A DNA stretch of 34,410 nucleotides from Clostridia bacterium (GCA_017407755.1 JAFQVY010000002.1:1-34410), one strand, 5' to 3'; counted from the first letter of the stretch, positions 15,469-24,981 are shown. Notes: a model not told the origin generated them from the sequence alone. Program-made: numbers and translations.

Positions 15469-15500
15469 AAAGTCCCCGAACAACATTGTTCGGGGACTTT
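15469..15500 (+). terminator. Terminator of pyk
   Basis: A nearly uninterrupted 15-bp inverted repeat (15469-15483 with 15486-15500, core AGTCCCCGAACAA), followed by CTTATTGTAT. It lies right before the IS200 element. Confidence 0.85.
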
Positions 15501-15561
15501 CTTATTGTATAGTGAAAACCACGCGATAGTCGCGTGGTTCTAAAAAGGTTAACCGATAAAC

Positions 15562-15627
15562 AAAAACCTCCGTCTGTGATAGAATTGAAGTGACCTGCCA
15601 GTCAACTTCAAAGAAAACAAACGGAGG
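15562..15627 (+). promoter_or_regulatory. RNA hairpin masking the tnpA ribosome site
   Basis: CCTCCGT (15567-15573) is exactly complementary to ACGGAGG (15621-15627), the Shine-Dalgarno of tnpA. An inner stem (15585-15594 with 15601-15611, one bulge) brings them together. The folded leader would block translation, as described for Salmonella IS200. Confidence 0.7.
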
Positions 15628-15635
15628 ATTTTTAA

Positions 15636-16109
15636 ATGAAAAAAGAAAGTATAAATACAACGAGTAGTTTAGCACACACCAAATGGAATTGCAAGTATCA
15701 TATAGTATTTGCGCCAAAGTATAGAAGAAAGGTATTTTACGCAGAAAAAAGGTATGAGATAAGAGAGATACTGAGACAGTTATGCCAATGGAAAGGGGTA
15801 GAAATAATAGAGGGAGAAGTGTGCCCCGACCACATACATATGTTGGTGAGCATCCCGCCCAAAATGAGTGTTTCGGGATTTATGGGATATCTTAAAGGAA
15901 AAAGTGCATTGTTGATATTCCAGAAATGGGGAAATATGAAATTTGCGTACAGAAATCGCGAGTTTTGGTGCAAGGGATATTACGTAGATACCGTGGGTAA
16001 AAATACTAAAGCGATAAAAACATATATAGCAGATCAGTTGAAAAGAGATCAGGAAAGTGATCAATTGAGTATGTTTGACCCACGGGACCCATTTATGGGT
16101 AGTAAGTAA
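15636..16109 (+). CDS. tnpA: IS200-type Y1 transposase TnpA, 157 aa
   Basis: Single-strand DNA transposase with the HUH pair H66 and H68 in DHIHMLV and the probable catalytic tyrosine Y130 with Q134 in the last helix (YIADQ). The GYLKGKSA and FWCKGYYVDTVG stretches are typical of IS200 proteins. It has full length and no frameshift, so it may be active. The ATG is eight bases after GGAGG, which can be sealed by the leader hairpin. No tnpB accompanies it. Confidence 0.93.
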   Translation: MKKESINTTSSLAHTKWNCKYHIVFAPKYRRKVFYAEKRYEIREILRQLCQWKGVEIIEGEVCPDHIHMLVSIPPKMSVSGFMGYLKGKSALLIFQKWGNMKFAYRNREFWCKGYYVDTVGKNTKAIKTYIADQLKRDQESDQLSMFDPRDPFMGSK

Positions 16110-16189
16110 CAGTTGCATGGCTGGCAGGCCAACAAAAAACGCACTTGTGCGTAGCCAGTAATATTAGGGCTATGCCCGAAAATGAAATA

Positions 16190-16208
16190 CCCCCCGTTTT
16201 ACGGGGGG
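16190..16208 (-). terminator. Terminator of the ABC exporter operon
   Basis: CCCCCCG (16190-16196) and CGGGGGG (16202-16208) form a 7-bp all-G/C stem with a 5-nt loop, 4 bp after the ABC stop codon on the minus strand, followed by TATTTCATTTT. It could also be read as part of the IS200 right end. Confidence 0.65.
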
Positions 16209-16212
16209 ATAT

Positions 16213-18126
16213 TTATTCAAGCTCGAAGGCTCCTGTGTAAAGTTTGTAGTACTGACCTTTCTGCTTAATAAGGTCGTCGTGAGTGCCTCGCTCGATAATT
16301 CTGCCCTGCTCCAAAACCATAATAACGTCAGAGTTTTTAACGGTTGAAAGCCTGTGGGCAATTACAAAAACAGTTCTACCCTTCATCAACGCGTCCATAC
16401 CCTTCTGCACCAAAGCCTCGGTGCGGGTATCGATTGAGGAGGTTGCCTCGTCAAGTATCATAACAGGCGGGTCGGCAATTGCCGCTCTTGCAATGGAAAT
16501 AAGCTGACGCTGACCCTGCGAAAGGTTAGCACCATTCTCCAAAAGCTCGGTGTCATAACCCTGAGGAAGTCTCGATATAAAATCGTGGGCGTTGGCAAGC
16601 TTTGCGGCAGCTATAATTTCATCTTCTGTAGCAGAAAGCTTGCCGTAGCGGATATTGTCAGCAACTGTGCCTGTAAAAAGGTTAGTATCCTGCAAAACTA
16701 TACCCAAAGAACGCCTTAAATCGCCTTTTTTAATTTTATTGAGGTTAATTCCGTCATAGCGGATTTTGCCGTCTTCAATATCATAAAAACGGTTAATAAG
16801 GTTTGTGATTGTAGTTTTGCCTGCACCTGTGGCACCTACAAAAGCAACCTTCTGACCGGGTTTTGCATAAAGGGTAATATCGTGAAGCACGGTCTTGCCT
16901 TCTACATAAGCAAAGTCAACTTCAGAAAGCTTAACCTCGCCCTTAAGCTCGGTGTAAGTCAAGGTGCCGTCCTCGTGAGGATGCTTCCACGCCCAAATGC
17001 CTGTATGCTCTTTGCACTCGGTTAAATTGCCGTTTTCATACTTTGCATTTACCAAGGTAACATATCCGTTGTCTTCTTCACTTTTTTCGTCTAAAAGGTC
17101 GAAAACTCGCTTTGCACCAGCTAACGCCATAACAATGGCGCCTGCCTGCTGAGAAACCTGATTAATAGGCATAGAAAAGCTTCTGGAGCTTACAAGGAAG
17201 GTTGCAATTACGCCTAAGGTAAGTGTAGGGTCTAAGCCAGAAATTGCAAGTATACCGCCGAAAACAGCAATCAGAACATACTGTAAATGACCGAGGTTGC
17301 CGTTAATGGGGCCTAAGATGTTTACAAATTTATTAGCCTTATAAGAGGTGTCGCAAAGGCTGTCGTTTAATTTGTCAAAGTCCTCTTTGGCTCTTTCTTC
17401 GTGGTTAAACACCTTAACTACCTTCTGGCCGTTTATCATTTCTTCGATAAAGCCGTTTTCCTCGCCCAAAGCTTTTTGCTGATGCACGAAAAACTTTCCG
17501 CTTTTGCCTGCCACCTTTCCTGAAATAAGCAAAGTAAATGCCACAAACAAAAGCACAAAAAGGGTGAGCCACACGTTGGTAGCAAACATCATAATAAGGT
17601 ACACCACAATGTTGATAACCGAGCTCATAAGCTGAGGAATCGACTGGGAAATCATCATTCTCAAGGTGTCGATATCATTTGTGTAGTAGCTCATTACGTC
17701 GCCGTGGGTATGGGTGTCGAAATATTTAACGGGTAATGTCTGCATGTGGTCAAACATCTCGTCGCGGACGCCTTTCATAACACCCTGAGTAATTCTGACC
17801 ATAAGAAGCTGCTGAGAAAGAGTTGAAACTATGCCCACAAGAAAAATTACCGCCATTGTAATAATGGCACTGATAAGGTCAGAATAATCGGGCACGCTCA
17901 TTTTCAGCAGAGGAGTAATATAGTCATCAATAATATTTCCGATAAAAAGTGCACTTGCCGCACTTACCACGGCGTTAACTATAATGCACAGAAAAACCAC
18001 AATGAAGCTTAGCTTATACTTCTTGGTAATAAGACCTAAAAGCCTTTTAAGGGTCTGCCCCTGACTTTTGTCCATTGTAAGCTTTTTGCCCATTACTGCG
18101 GGGTCGTATCTTTTAGGACCTGCCAT
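16213..18126 (-). CDS. ABC exporter half-transporter, catalytically intact subunit, 637 aa
   Basis: Six membrane helices (about 40-330) precede a nucleotide-binding domain. Walker A GATGAGKT is at 431-438, Q-loop Q479, signature LSQGQ at 535-539, Walker B VMILDE at 555-560 with catalytic E560, and switch H591. An acidic insert of about 45 residues (350-395) links the two domains, as in many clostridial paired exporters. The TAA of the upstream ABC gene overlaps this ATG by one base (TAATG), so the two are translated together and should form a heterodimer exporting lipid, drug or peptide; the substrate is unknown. Confidence 0.94.
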   Translation of the reverse strand: MAGPKRYDPAVMGKKLTMDKSQGQTLKRLLGLITKKYKLSFIVVFLCIIVNAVVSAASALFIGNIIDDYITPLLKMSVPDYSDLISAIITMAVIFLVGIVSTLSQQLLMVRITQGVMKGVRDEMFDHMQTLPVKYFDTHTHGDVMSYYTNDIDTLRMMISQSIPQLMSSVINIVVYLIMMFATNVWLTLFVLLFVAFTLLISGKVAGKSGKFFVHQQKALGEENGFIEEMINGQKVVKVFNHEERAKEDFDKLNDSLCDTSYKANKFVNILGPINGNLGHLQYVLIAVFGGILAISGLDPTLTLGVIATFLVSSRSFSMPINQVSQQAGAIVMALAGAKRVFDLLDEKSEEDNGYVTLVNAKYENGNLTECKEHTGIWAWKHPHEDGTLTYTELKGEVKLSEVDFAYVEGKTVLHDITLYAKPGQKVAFVGATGAGKTTITNLINRFYDIEDGKIRYDGINLNKIKKGDLRRSLGIVLQDTNLFTGTVADNIRYGKLSATEDEIIAAAKLANAHDFISRLPQGYDTELLENGANLSQGQRQLISIARAAIADPPVMILDEATSSIDTRTEALVQKGMDALMKGRTVFVIAHRLSTVKNSDVIMVLEQGRIIERGTHDDLIKQKGQYYKLYTGAFELE

Positions 18127-19886
18127 TACTGCTCAACCCCCTTTACCTGAGAGGAATAAACCTCTTTGTAAATTTCGCTGTTTTCAAGAAGCTCCTCGTG
18201 ACTGCCGACATCAATTACCTTGCCGCCGTCCATAACGATTATTTTATCGGCGTGCTCAACTGAGGAAATACGCTGGGCAATTATAATCTTCGTAGTCTTG
18301 GGCAAATACTCCTTCATAGCGTTTCTTATATATGCATCAGTCTGGGTATCAACAGCACTGGTGGAGTCGTCAAGAATAAGGATTTTGGGATTCTTTAAAA
18401 GTGCACGGGCTATACAAAGCCTCTGCTTCTGACCGCCTGAAACGTTGGTGCCTCCCTGCTCAATATATGTGTCAAGGCCTTGGGGCATTTTCATAACAAA
18501 ATCATAAGCACAAGAGGACTTGAGTGCAAGCTCAATTTCCTCATCCGTGGCGTTTTCATTACCCCATTTTAAATTCTCACGGACAGTTCCTGAGAAAAGC
18601 ACGTTTTTCTGAAGCACCATTGCAACCGCATCGCGAAGGGTTTTTACGCAGTATTTCTTAACATCTAATCCGCCTACTAAAACCTCGCCTGAGGTCGCAT
18701 CGTAAAGCCTTGGGATAAGCTGAACCAAAGTTGACTTTGAGCTGCCTGTACCGCCGATAATACCAACGGTTTCGCCGGATTTTATAGAAAGGTCAACATC
18801 AGTAAGGCAAAGCTTATTCATATTCTTAGAATAGCTGAAGTTAACGTCTTTAAACGTAATTGAACCGTCTTTGATTTCTGTAACAGGGTTTTTGGGGTCA
18901 GTGATATCGCTTTCTTCGTCTAAAACCTCGACAATTCTTGATGCACTTGCTCTGGACATTACAATCATCATAAATACCATTGAAAGCATCATAAAGTTCA
19001 TTAAAATCTGCATGGAGTAGGTAAACATACTTGTAAGCTCACCTGTAGTAAGCTCGCTTTCACCTGTGCCCACCACAAGGTTTGCACCAAGCCATGCAAC
19101 AAGAAGCATTACGCCGTAAATACAAACCTGCATCAGGGGCATATTAAAGGCAATTATACGCTCTGCCTTTGTAGCAAGGCGATAGGTGTCATCGCTTACT
19201 TCGCCGAATTTTTCTCTTTCCTTGTCTTCTCTGACAAAGCTTTTTACAACTCTTATACCTCTTAAATTTTCCTGCACAACTCGGTTAAGCTTATCATAGG
19301 TTTTAAGCATAAACATAAAAATCGGGTGTGCAAACTTCATAATCACAAGAAGGCCTATGGCAAGAAGCGGCAAAACTCCTATGAAAATCACACCCAGCTT
19401 GGGACTTATAATAAACGCCATAACAAGGGAAAAAATCATCATCAGAGGACTTCTTATGGCAATTCTTATGATCATCTGATAGGAATTCTGCACGTTTGTA
19501 ACGTCAGTGGTTAAACGTGTAACCAAGCTTGACGTGGAAAATTTGTCGATATTTGCAAAAGAAAAATTCTGAATACGATAGTACATATCGTGCCTTAAAT
19601 TTCTTGCAAAGCCTGTTGAGGCTTTGGCGGCAAAGTCACCTGCAAGGACACCGCAGGTAATAGAAACAAGCACCAAACCTACAAGGATAAGACCAATCTG
19701 CCAAAGGCTTTGAATGTTACCCACCACTTCGCCTGCGGCATTTTTATAGTTAATACCTTCGTCTAAAAGCTTTGCCATAACCATTGGGATAATAACCTCC
19801 ATGGTAACCTCGCCTGCAATAAACAAGGGGCAAAGAATTGAAGCAAGCTTATATTCACGAACACTTTTCGCAAGCTTTTTTATCAA
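18126..19886 (-). CDS. ABC exporter half-transporter, degenerate-site subunit, 586 aa
   Basis: Six membrane helices (to about 310) and one nucleotide-binding domain: Walker A GGTGSSKS (378-385), signature VSGGQ (482-486) and Walker B ILILDD (502-507). The catalytic Glu is replaced by D507 and the switch His by Q538, so one ATP site of the pair should be weakly hydrolytic. This is the known asymmetry of heterodimeric exporters such as BmrCD and TM287/288. The start is TTG at 19886-19884 with GGAGG nine bases before. It is first in the operon, and its partner's start overlaps its stop. Confidence 0.94.
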   Translation of the reverse strand: MIKKLAKSVREYKLASILCPLFIAGEVTMEVIIPMVMAKLLDEGINYKNAAGEVVGNIQSLWQIGLILVGLVLVSITCGVLAGDFAAKASTGFARNLRHDMYYRIQNFSFANIDKFSTSSLVTRLTTDVTNVQNSYQMIIRIAIRSPLMMIFSLVMAFIISPKLGVIFIGVLPLLAIGLLVIMKFAHPIFMFMLKTYDKLNRVVQENLRGIRVVKSFVREDKEREKFGEVSDDTYRLATKAERIIAFNMPLMQVCIYGVMLLVAWLGANLVVGTGESELTTGELTSMFTYSMQILMNFMMLSMVFMMIVMSRASASRIVEVLDEESDITDPKNPVTEIKDGSITFKDVNFSYSKNMNKLCLTDVDLSIKSGETVGIIGGTGSSKSTLVQLIPRLYDATSGEVLVGGLDVKKYCVKTLRDAVAMVLQKNVLFSGTVRENLKWGNENATDEEIELALKSSCAYDFVMKMPQGLDTYIEQGGTNVSGGQKQRLCIARALLKNPKILILDDSTSAVDTQTDAYIRNAMKEYLPKTTKIIIAQRISSVEHADKIIVMDGGKVIDVGSHEELLENSEIYKEVYSSQVKGVEQ

Positions 19887-19917
19887 AACTATCTACCTCC
19901 AAAAAAGTTTACTCTTA

Positions 19918-19946
19918 ATTATCCTACTTTTTCAAACTCAAATCAA
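19918..19946 (-). promoter_or_regulatory. Promoter of the ABC exporter operon
   Basis: On the minus strand, TTGATT (complement of 19941-19946), a 17-bp spacer and GATAAT (complement of 19918-19923), 31 bp before the TTG start. No regulator gene is adjacent. Confidence 0.65.
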
Positions 19947-19975
19947 GGGGAATTTATATTTTTTACAAAAAGTTA

Positions 19976-20005
19976 ATACCCGAGGAAAACCCTCGGGTAT
20001 TTTTA
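19976..20005 (-). terminator. Terminator of valS
   Basis: ATACCCGAGG (19976-19985) and CCTCGGGTAT (19991-20000) form a perfect 10-bp stem with a 5-nt loop, directly after the valS stop. The plus strand has the better T run; on the minus strand the tract is TTAACTTTTTG. Confidence 0.7.
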
Positions 20006-22636
20006 TCAGCCTAAAGCTTCAATAGCGTTTTTAATAAGAGCGATTTTTTCTCTTTCTTTCTCTGCCTGCATACGGATTTTTTCTACAACCGCCTCAGGTG
20101 CCTTTGCCATAAAGCCTGCATTATTAAGCTTTCCTTCGTCCTGAGAAAGCATCTTTTCAACCTGCTGGAGCTCCTTATTAAGACGCTTGAGCTCAGCATC
20201 CTTATCAACAAGCTCGTTCATAGGAATGTAGATTTTTGCATCACCAGTAACAATTGTTACTGCACCCTCTACGTCAAAGCTTTCGCCAATCTCAACCTCA
20301 CTTGCAGAAGCAAGCTTTTCGAAGAACTTCTTGCCTTCTTCAAAGGTAGAGGTGCATTTTGTAGCAATGTAAACCTTAGCCTTCTTTGAGGGAGGAATAT
20401 TCATCTCGTTACGACGGGTGCGGATTGCAGTAATAGCCTCCATAACCTTAGCCATTTCAGCCTCAGCCTCAGGGAAGTTAAGAGCTTCATCAAACTCAGG
20501 GAATTTCTGGGTCATAATGGTTTCGCCCATACCCTCTAAGGGTAAGGTCTGCCAGATTTCCTCAGTAATAAATGGCATAAAGGGGTGTAAAAGTCTTAAC
20601 ATTCTCTCAAGAACCCAAACAAGAACACATCTTGCATTTTTAGCGTCCTCGCCCCCTGCCTGAAGTCTGGGCTTAGCAAGCTCAATGTACCAGTCGCAGT
20701 AGCAGCTCCAGATAAAGTCGTAAACCTTACTAACTGCAATACCCAGCTCGAATTTCTCTAAGTTGTCTGTAATTTCCTTTGCAAGAGTATTTACGGAAGA
20801 AACAATCCACTTGTCCTCGGTTGTAAGAGTATCGGGAAGCTTACACTCAACCTCAAAATCGTCAATATTCATGTGAACAAAGCGGCTTGCATTGTAAAGC
20901 TTGTTTGCAAAGTTACGGCAGCTTTCAACTCTTTCTTCACTAAATCTCATATCGTTTCCGGGTGAGTTACCTGTAGCTAAGAAGAAGCGAAGTGCATCGG
21001 CTCCGTATTTGTCAATAAGCTCAAGGGGGTCAACGCCGTTGCCTAAAGACTTACTCATCTTTCTGCCTAAGGCGTCACGGATAATACCATGAATGAAAAC
21101 TGTGTCAAAGGGCTGGGCGTTCATGTGCTCACAGCCGCTGAAAATCATTCTGGCAACCCAGAAGAAGATAATATCATAACCTGTAACAAGGGTGTTTGTG
21201 GGGTAGAAGTACTCAAGCTCCTCGGTCTTTTCGGGCCAGCCTAAGGTTGAGAAAGGCCATAAAGCAGAAGAAAACCAAGTGTCAAGGGTGTCAGGGTCCT
21301 GAGTGATATGAGTTTTACCGCACTTGGGACAAACTGTAACTTCCTCTTTAGAAACTACCATTTCGCCGCAATCAGCACAATAATAAGCGGGAATTCTGTG
21401 ACCCCACCAAAGCTGACGGGAAATACACCAGTCGCGGATGTTTTCCATCCAGTGGAAGTAAACCTTTTCAAATCTTTCGGGAACAAACTTTGTTTTGCCG
21501 CTCTTTACACAATCGATTGCAGGGCCTGCAAGGGGTTCCATCTTAACAAACCACTGCATAGAAACACGGGGTTCAACAGTGGTACCGCAACGATAGCAGG
21601 TGCCAACGTTGTGAGAGTGTGGCTCAATCTTTACAAGGAAGCCGCCTTCTTCGAGGTCTTTTACAATAGCTTTTCTGCACTCGTAACGGTCCATACCCTT
21701 GTACTTTTCGCCTGCAGCCTCGTTCATGTGAGCTGTGTCGTCCATTACGTTGATAATGGGAAGATTATGGCGAAGACCAACTTCAAAGTCGTTAGGGTCG
21801 TGAGCAGGAGTAATCTTAACAACGCCTGTACCGAACTCCATATCAACATAGCTGTCGGCAACAACGGGGATTTCTCTGCCAACAATGGGAAGTGTAACTG
21901 TCTTGCCAACGTAATCTTTATATCTTTCGTCCTCAGGGTTAACTGCAATAGCAGTATCGCCAAGTAAGGTTTCGGGACGTGTGGTAGCAAGCTCAACAAA
22001 GCCACTGCCGTCTGTAAGAGGATAACGAAGATGCCAGAAGAAGCCGTCCTGCTCCTCAAACTCAACCTCTGCATCAGAAATGGAGGTACAGCAATGAGGA
22101 CACCAGTTGATAATTCTTTCGCCTCTGTAAATTAAGCCTTTTTCGTAAAGACGAACAAAAACTTCCTTAACTGCTTCACTGCAACCTTCGTCCATTGTAA
22201 AGCGTTCACGCTCCCAGTCGCAGCTTGTGCCAAGCTTTTTGAGCTGGTTGCAGATACGTCCGCCGTACTCTCTTCGCCAGTCCCAAGCACGCTCTAAGAA
22301 AGCCTCTCTGCCGATGTCTTCTTTTGTAAGACCCTCAGCCTTCATAGCCTCAACAATCTTAGCCTCGGTAGCAATTGAAGCGTGATCAGTTCCGGGAAGC
22401 CAAAGAGCTGAGTAACCCTGCATTCTACGCCAGCGGATAAGAATATCCTGCAAAGTGTTATCAAGTGCATGGCCGATGTGAAGCTGACCTGTAATATTTG
22501 GAGGAGGCATAACAATTGTGTAAGGTTTCTTGTCCTTGTCTACCTCAGCGTGAAAATATCTGCCTTTAAGCCAGAAGTCATATATTTTGTCCTCAACCTC
22601 TTTTGGGTTGTAGGACTTAGCAAGCTCTTTTGCCAT
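20006..22636 (-). CDS. valS: Valyl-tRNA synthetase
   Basis: A class I synthetase of 876 aa, the normal length. HIGH is at 53-56 in [13 protein letters not shown] and KMSKS at 526-530. The editing domain (about 200-350) has the [12 protein letters not shown] block, followed by a zinc-type insertion with two Cys pairs (CADCG and CPKCG, near 415-440), the anticodon-binding domain, and a C-terminal coiled coil. The ATG is preceded by a weak AAGGG. The leader is only about 30 nt, so there is no T-box control. Confidence 0.97.
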   Translation of the reverse strand: MAKELAKSYNPKEVEDKIYDFWLKGRYFHAEVDKDKKPYTIVMPPPNITGQLHIGHALDNTLQDILIRWRRMQGYSALWLPGTDHASIATEAKIVEAMKAEGLTKEDIGREAFLERAWDWRREYGGRICNQLKKLGTSCDWERERFTMDEGCSEAVKEVFVRLYEKGLIYRGERIINWCPHCCTSISDAEVEFEEQDGFFWHLRYPLTDGSGFVELATTRPETLLGDTAIAVNPEDERYKDYVGKTVTLPIVGREIPVVADSYVDMEFGTGVVKITPAHDPNDFEVGLRHNLPIINVMDDTAHMNEAAGEKYKGMDRYECRKAIVKDLEEGGFLVKIEPHSHNVGTCYRCGTTVEPRVSMQWFVKMEPLAGPAIDCVKSGKTKFVPERFEKVYFHWMENIRDWCISRQLWWGHRIPAYYCADCGEMVVSKEEVTVCPKCGKTHITQDPDTLDTWFSSALWPFSTLGWPEKTEELEYFYPTNTLVTGYDIIFFWVARMIFSGCEHMNAQPFDTVFIHGIIRDALGRKMSKSLGNGVDPLELIDKYGADALRFFLATGNSPGNDMRFSEERVESCRNFANKLYNASRFVHMNIDDFEVECKLPDTLTTEDKWIVSSVNTLAKEITDNLEKFELGIAVSKVYDFIWSCYCDWYIELAKPRLQAGGEDAKNARCVLVWVLERMLRLLHPFMPFITEEIWQTLPLEGMGETIMTQKFPEFDEALNFPEAEAEMAKVMEAITAIRTRRNEMNIPPSKKAKVYIATKCTSTFEEGKKFFEKLASASEVEIGESFDVEGAVTIVTGDAKIYIPMNELVDKDAELKRLNKELQQVEKMLSQDEGKLNNAGFMAKAPEAVVEKIRMQAEKEREKIALIKNAIEALG

Positions 22637-22672
22637 AGCAAAAACCGCCCTTTCGCAATAAATATTCAGTAT

Positions 22673-22701
22673 ATTATCTCATTTTAAGCAGATTTTGTCA
22701 A
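22673..22701 (-). promoter_or_regulatory. Promoter of valS
   Basis: On the minus strand, TTGACA (complement of 22696-22701), a 17-bp spacer and GATAAT (complement of 22673-22678), with TGA before the -10. It begins right after the terminator of the upstream anti-sigma unit. Confidence 0.8.
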
Positions 22702-22708
22702 TATAAAA

Positions 22709-22737
22709 TACCCTCCCTTAAACCAAAAGGGAGGGTA
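22709..22737 (-). terminator. Terminator of the first sigma/anti-sigma unit
   Basis: TACCCTCCCTT (22709-22719) and AAGGGAGGGTA (22727-22737) form a perfect 11-bp stem with a 7-nt loop, then TTTTATATT on the minus strand. Confidence 0.85.
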
Positions 22738-22751
22738 TAATTAAACCTTTG

Positions 22752-23738
22752 TTAAATTTCTATATTTTCAAAGACAGTAAGTGCGCCTTTTTCCATATTA
22801 TTTTTGTCATACACCGAAACGCTGAGCACTTCTGCCTCAGAAGGCTCAAAGTAGTGTTTTAAAATATATCCGCCCTCGGTCTTTTCGCGGTTTCCTAAAA
22901 TAAATCCAAGGGTGTTGCCCTTTTCGTCAGTTACCACAGAAACAAGACTTGTCTGCTTTTCGCTTTCGGGCACGAAAATCTCAACACATACTCCGCCCTT
23001 GGAAGCAGTAAGTCCCATAAAAGACACCTCTTCTTTGCTTGCATTTCCGTTATACACAAGAGTTGAGGGAGCACTTTTCTTGACATAAAAGCTAAAGTCA
23101 AAGCTTTTGTCAATTGTGTCTATAACTTTAAAGTCAGCATCTACCGCTTCAAGGTAAGGGATATTTATCTCAACTTCCAAATTTTCGTCTATGGTGGGGT
23201 AAATAAACCCAAGTACCCCTGCAAATCCCGCCTCGGAATTAAAAAGCGAAAAGCTGTAGCCTGTAATATCGGCTTTAACAAATTCGCCGTTTATCTTAAC
23301 ATAACCGTCAGAACCGTTGTAGAAAAAGCGGTCAATGCCCTCGGCATTTTCATACTCTCCTGCAAAAGAAATGTACAGGTAAGCTCCGTCGAAGTAAGCT
23401 TCTTGCACTTTAACCGCAAGTCCGTGAGCCGAAGCGGTCAGCTTACTGCCCTCTGTTATTAAAAGGGAGCTTTCGTCTAACTCTTTATAATAATTTACGG
23501 TTTTCTGCGGATACTGACTGCCGTATTCTTCTGCACCTTCAAAGGCAGTATAAATTTTATTTGCTCCTACAAGAATAGCCACCGCAAGCAAAACACTTAG
23601 GCAAGCGGCAAGAGCAACCACCCTTTTAACAGGGAATTTAACTACCTTTTTATTTTCGATGTCAAGGCAGCTTTTTATTGCATCTTCAGGAGCAATAATC
23701 TTTGAATACATTTTGCGGATATTATCGGTATTACTCAT
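22752..23738 (-). CDS. Membrane anti-sigma-like protein, 328 aa
   Basis: A cytoplasmic head of about 38 residues, one membrane helix (39-58) and a large extracellular domain. The outer part has the alternating beta pattern of DUF4179-type anti-sigma factors, but this is by resemblance. Its start (AAGGAGG, ATG 23738-23736) overlaps the 3' end of the ECF sigma gene by 8 bp, so they are translationally coupled, the classical arrangement of a sigma factor and its membrane inhibitor. It should hold the sigma until an envelope signal releases it. The signal is unknown. Confidence 0.85.
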   Translation of the reverse strand: MSNTDNIRKMYSKIIAPEDAIKSCLDIENKKVVKFPVKRVVALAACLSVLLAVAILVGANKIYTAFEGAEEYGSQYPQKTVNYYKELDESSLLITEGSKLTASAHGLAVKVQEAYFDGAYLYISFAGEYENAEGIDRFFYNGSDGYVKINGEFVKADITGYSFSLFNSEAGFAGVLGFIYPTIDENLEVEINIPYLEAVDADFKVIDTIDKSFDFSFYVKKSAPSTLVYNGNASKEEVSFMGLTASKGGVCVEIFVPESEKQTSLVSVVTDEKGNTLGFILGNREKTEGGYILKHYFEPSEAEVLSVSVYDKNNMEKGALTVFENIEI

Positions 23739-24210
23739 AAAAATCCTCCTTAATTTGATTTTTAAGAAGCTCCCGTGCACGTGAAAGCTGTGTTCGGACA
23801 GTAGCGTAATTTCGCTTTAAAATATGAGCAGTTTCTTTTATGTCGTACCCCTCGTAATAGTAAAGAAGGATTACCGTGCGGTACTTTTCATCAAGACTCA
23901 TAACCTTTTTGAAAATATTCGTTTCCTCGCTATTTTCAGCAAAAAGAGTATTCGCCACCTCATCTAAGGACACTTTTTGCATCTTTGCATTTTGGCTTAA
24001 AAGCCGTCTGCTTTCGTTTACCGTAACCCTTATAAGCCAAGCCTTGATGTGCTCCTCGCTTTCAAAGGTGTTCTGCTTTTTATAGTACCTGAGGAAAACA
24101 TTCTGCATACAGTCTTTGCTGTCTTCTTGGTTTTTAAGGATATTAAAAGCCACGCGGTAAACGGTATCCGAAAAGGTAAGCACCGCTTCTTCAAAGGAGA
24201 TTTTGCTCAT
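23731..24210 (-). CDS. ECF-type RNA polymerase sigma factor, 159 aa
   Basis: Region 2 (about 10-65) with the DCMQNVFLRYYK and IKAWLIRVTVN stretches, and region 4 (about 103-155) with a helix-turn-helix that includes YYYEGYDIKETA and RTQLSRARE. There is no region 3 or extra tail, as usual for group IV sigma factors. The ATG at 24210-24208 has GGACGGTGAG upstream. It is coupled to its anti-sigma partner and divergent from a second ECF gene. It probably controls its own operon from the promoter at 24236-24262. Confidence 0.93.
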   Translation of the reverse strand: MSKISFEEAVLTFSDTVYRVAFNILKNQEDSKDCMQNVFLRYYKKQNTFESEEHIKAWLIRVTVNESRRLLSQNAKMQKVSLDEVANTLFAENSEETNIFKKVMSLDEKYRTVILLYYYEGYDIKETAHILKRNYATVRTQLSRARELLKNQIKEDFYE

Positions 24211-24235
24211 ATTCTCACCGTCCTTTCATAAGTAA

Positions 24236-24262
24236 TACCCTAAAAGAAGTATAAATGTTTCA
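24236..24262 (-). promoter_or_regulatory. Candidate ECF-type autoregulatory promoter
   Basis: On the minus strand, TGAAAC (complement of 24257-24262), a 17-bp spacer and GGTA (complement of 24236-24239). TGAAAC is the -35 core used by several Firmicutes ECF sigma factors; the usual -10 is CGTA at 16 bp, so the match is approximate. The remaining 24263-24426 gap is A/T-rich; a TATAAT at 24349-24354 could serve the divergent gene but has no good -35. Confidence 0.4.
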
Positions 24263-24426
24263 GGCAATTTATTAAACTGCTCTATTTGTACAAAATAGAC
24301 TAATTATTTTGTAGATTTTTGTGAATAGTAAAAGAATATGAAAAAAGTTATAATTTTGCTGTGAGTTTTTTTAAAAACCTGCGTCTAATAAGTGAAAGAG
24401 CCAAACGAGGGGAAAGGAGTATATCA

Positions 24427-24981
24427 ATGGATAACGGTGCCGGTAGCTACCGCCGTTTCCTTGATGGTGATGACAACGGCTTTGTCGATATTATTAAAGA
24501 CTATAAGGACGGACTGATACTTTACATTAACAATTTTACTGAAAACATATTTACTGCGGAGGATTTGGCAGAGGACACCTTTGTCAAGATAGTTACCAAA
24601 AAACCACGGTTTTCCGGTAAATCTTCATTTAAAACATGGCTTTATGCCATTGGCAGAAACGTAGCTTTAGACTACTTAAGACGGACAAAAGCAAAGGAAA
24701 TTTCCTTTGATGAGCTTCCTGAAATTAAAGAGGAAGTGCTTAGTCTTGAGCAAGAGTACATAAAAAAGGAAGAAAACATTACTCTGCACCACGCTATGGA
24801 AAAGCTAAATCCCCAGTACAAGCAGGTTCTCTGGCTTGTGTATTTTGAAAATTTCAGCAACAGAGAAGCCGCAACGGTTATGAAAAAATCAGTCAGAAAC
24901 ATAGAAACACTTTTGTATCGAGCAAAACAGTCGTTGAAATCAGAACTTAACAAGGAAGGCTTTGAATATGAAAAATTATAA
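24427..24981 (+). CDS. ECF-type RNA polymerase sigma factor, 184 aa
   Basis: Region 2 spans about 18-88 with AEDLAEDTFVKI and FKTWLYAIGRNVALDYLRR, and region 4 about 118-172 with NPQYKQVLWLVYFENFSNREAATVM split over its helix-turn-helix. The start ATG follows AAAGGAG. It differs clearly from the divergent sigma factor, so the two are separate systems, not a recent duplication. Its 3' end overlaps by 14 bp the gene for a membrane protein, its likely inhibitor/sensor. Confidence 0.93.
   Translation: MDNGAGSYRRFLDGDDNGFVDIIKDYKDGLILYINNFTENIFTAEDLAEDTFVKIVTKKPRFSGKSSFKTWLYAIGRNVALDYLRRTKAKEISFDELPEIKEEVLSLEQEYIKKEENITLHHAMEKLNPQYKQVLWLVYFENFSNREAATVMKKSVRNIETLLYRAKQSLKSELNKEGFEYEKL

Larger units (their letters stand above)
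15511..16187 (+). mobile_element. IS200/IS605-family insertion sequence (tnpA only)
   Basis: The element holds one Y1 transposase gene. Near the left end is a hairpin (AACCACGCGA 15517-15526 with TCGCGTGGTT 15530-15539); on the right, beyond the gene, are nested hairpins (CTGGC 16131-16135 with GCCAG 16154-16158 enclosing CGCAC/GTGCG) and GGGC-TAT-GCCC at 16167-16177. IS200-type elements have subterminal hairpins and no target duplication, so the exact ends cannot be set; the limits are approximate. It is inserted between the convergent pyk and ABC operons and disrupts no gene. Confidence 0.8.

Noticed and set aside
21308-21967. 219-codon plus-strand open frame inside valS
   Set aside because: It is antisense to a clear valyl-tRNA synthetase with all motifs and has no start signals.
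22637-22672. T-box leader before valS
   Set aside because: The promoter is close to the gene and leaves a leader of about 30 nt, too short for a T-box.
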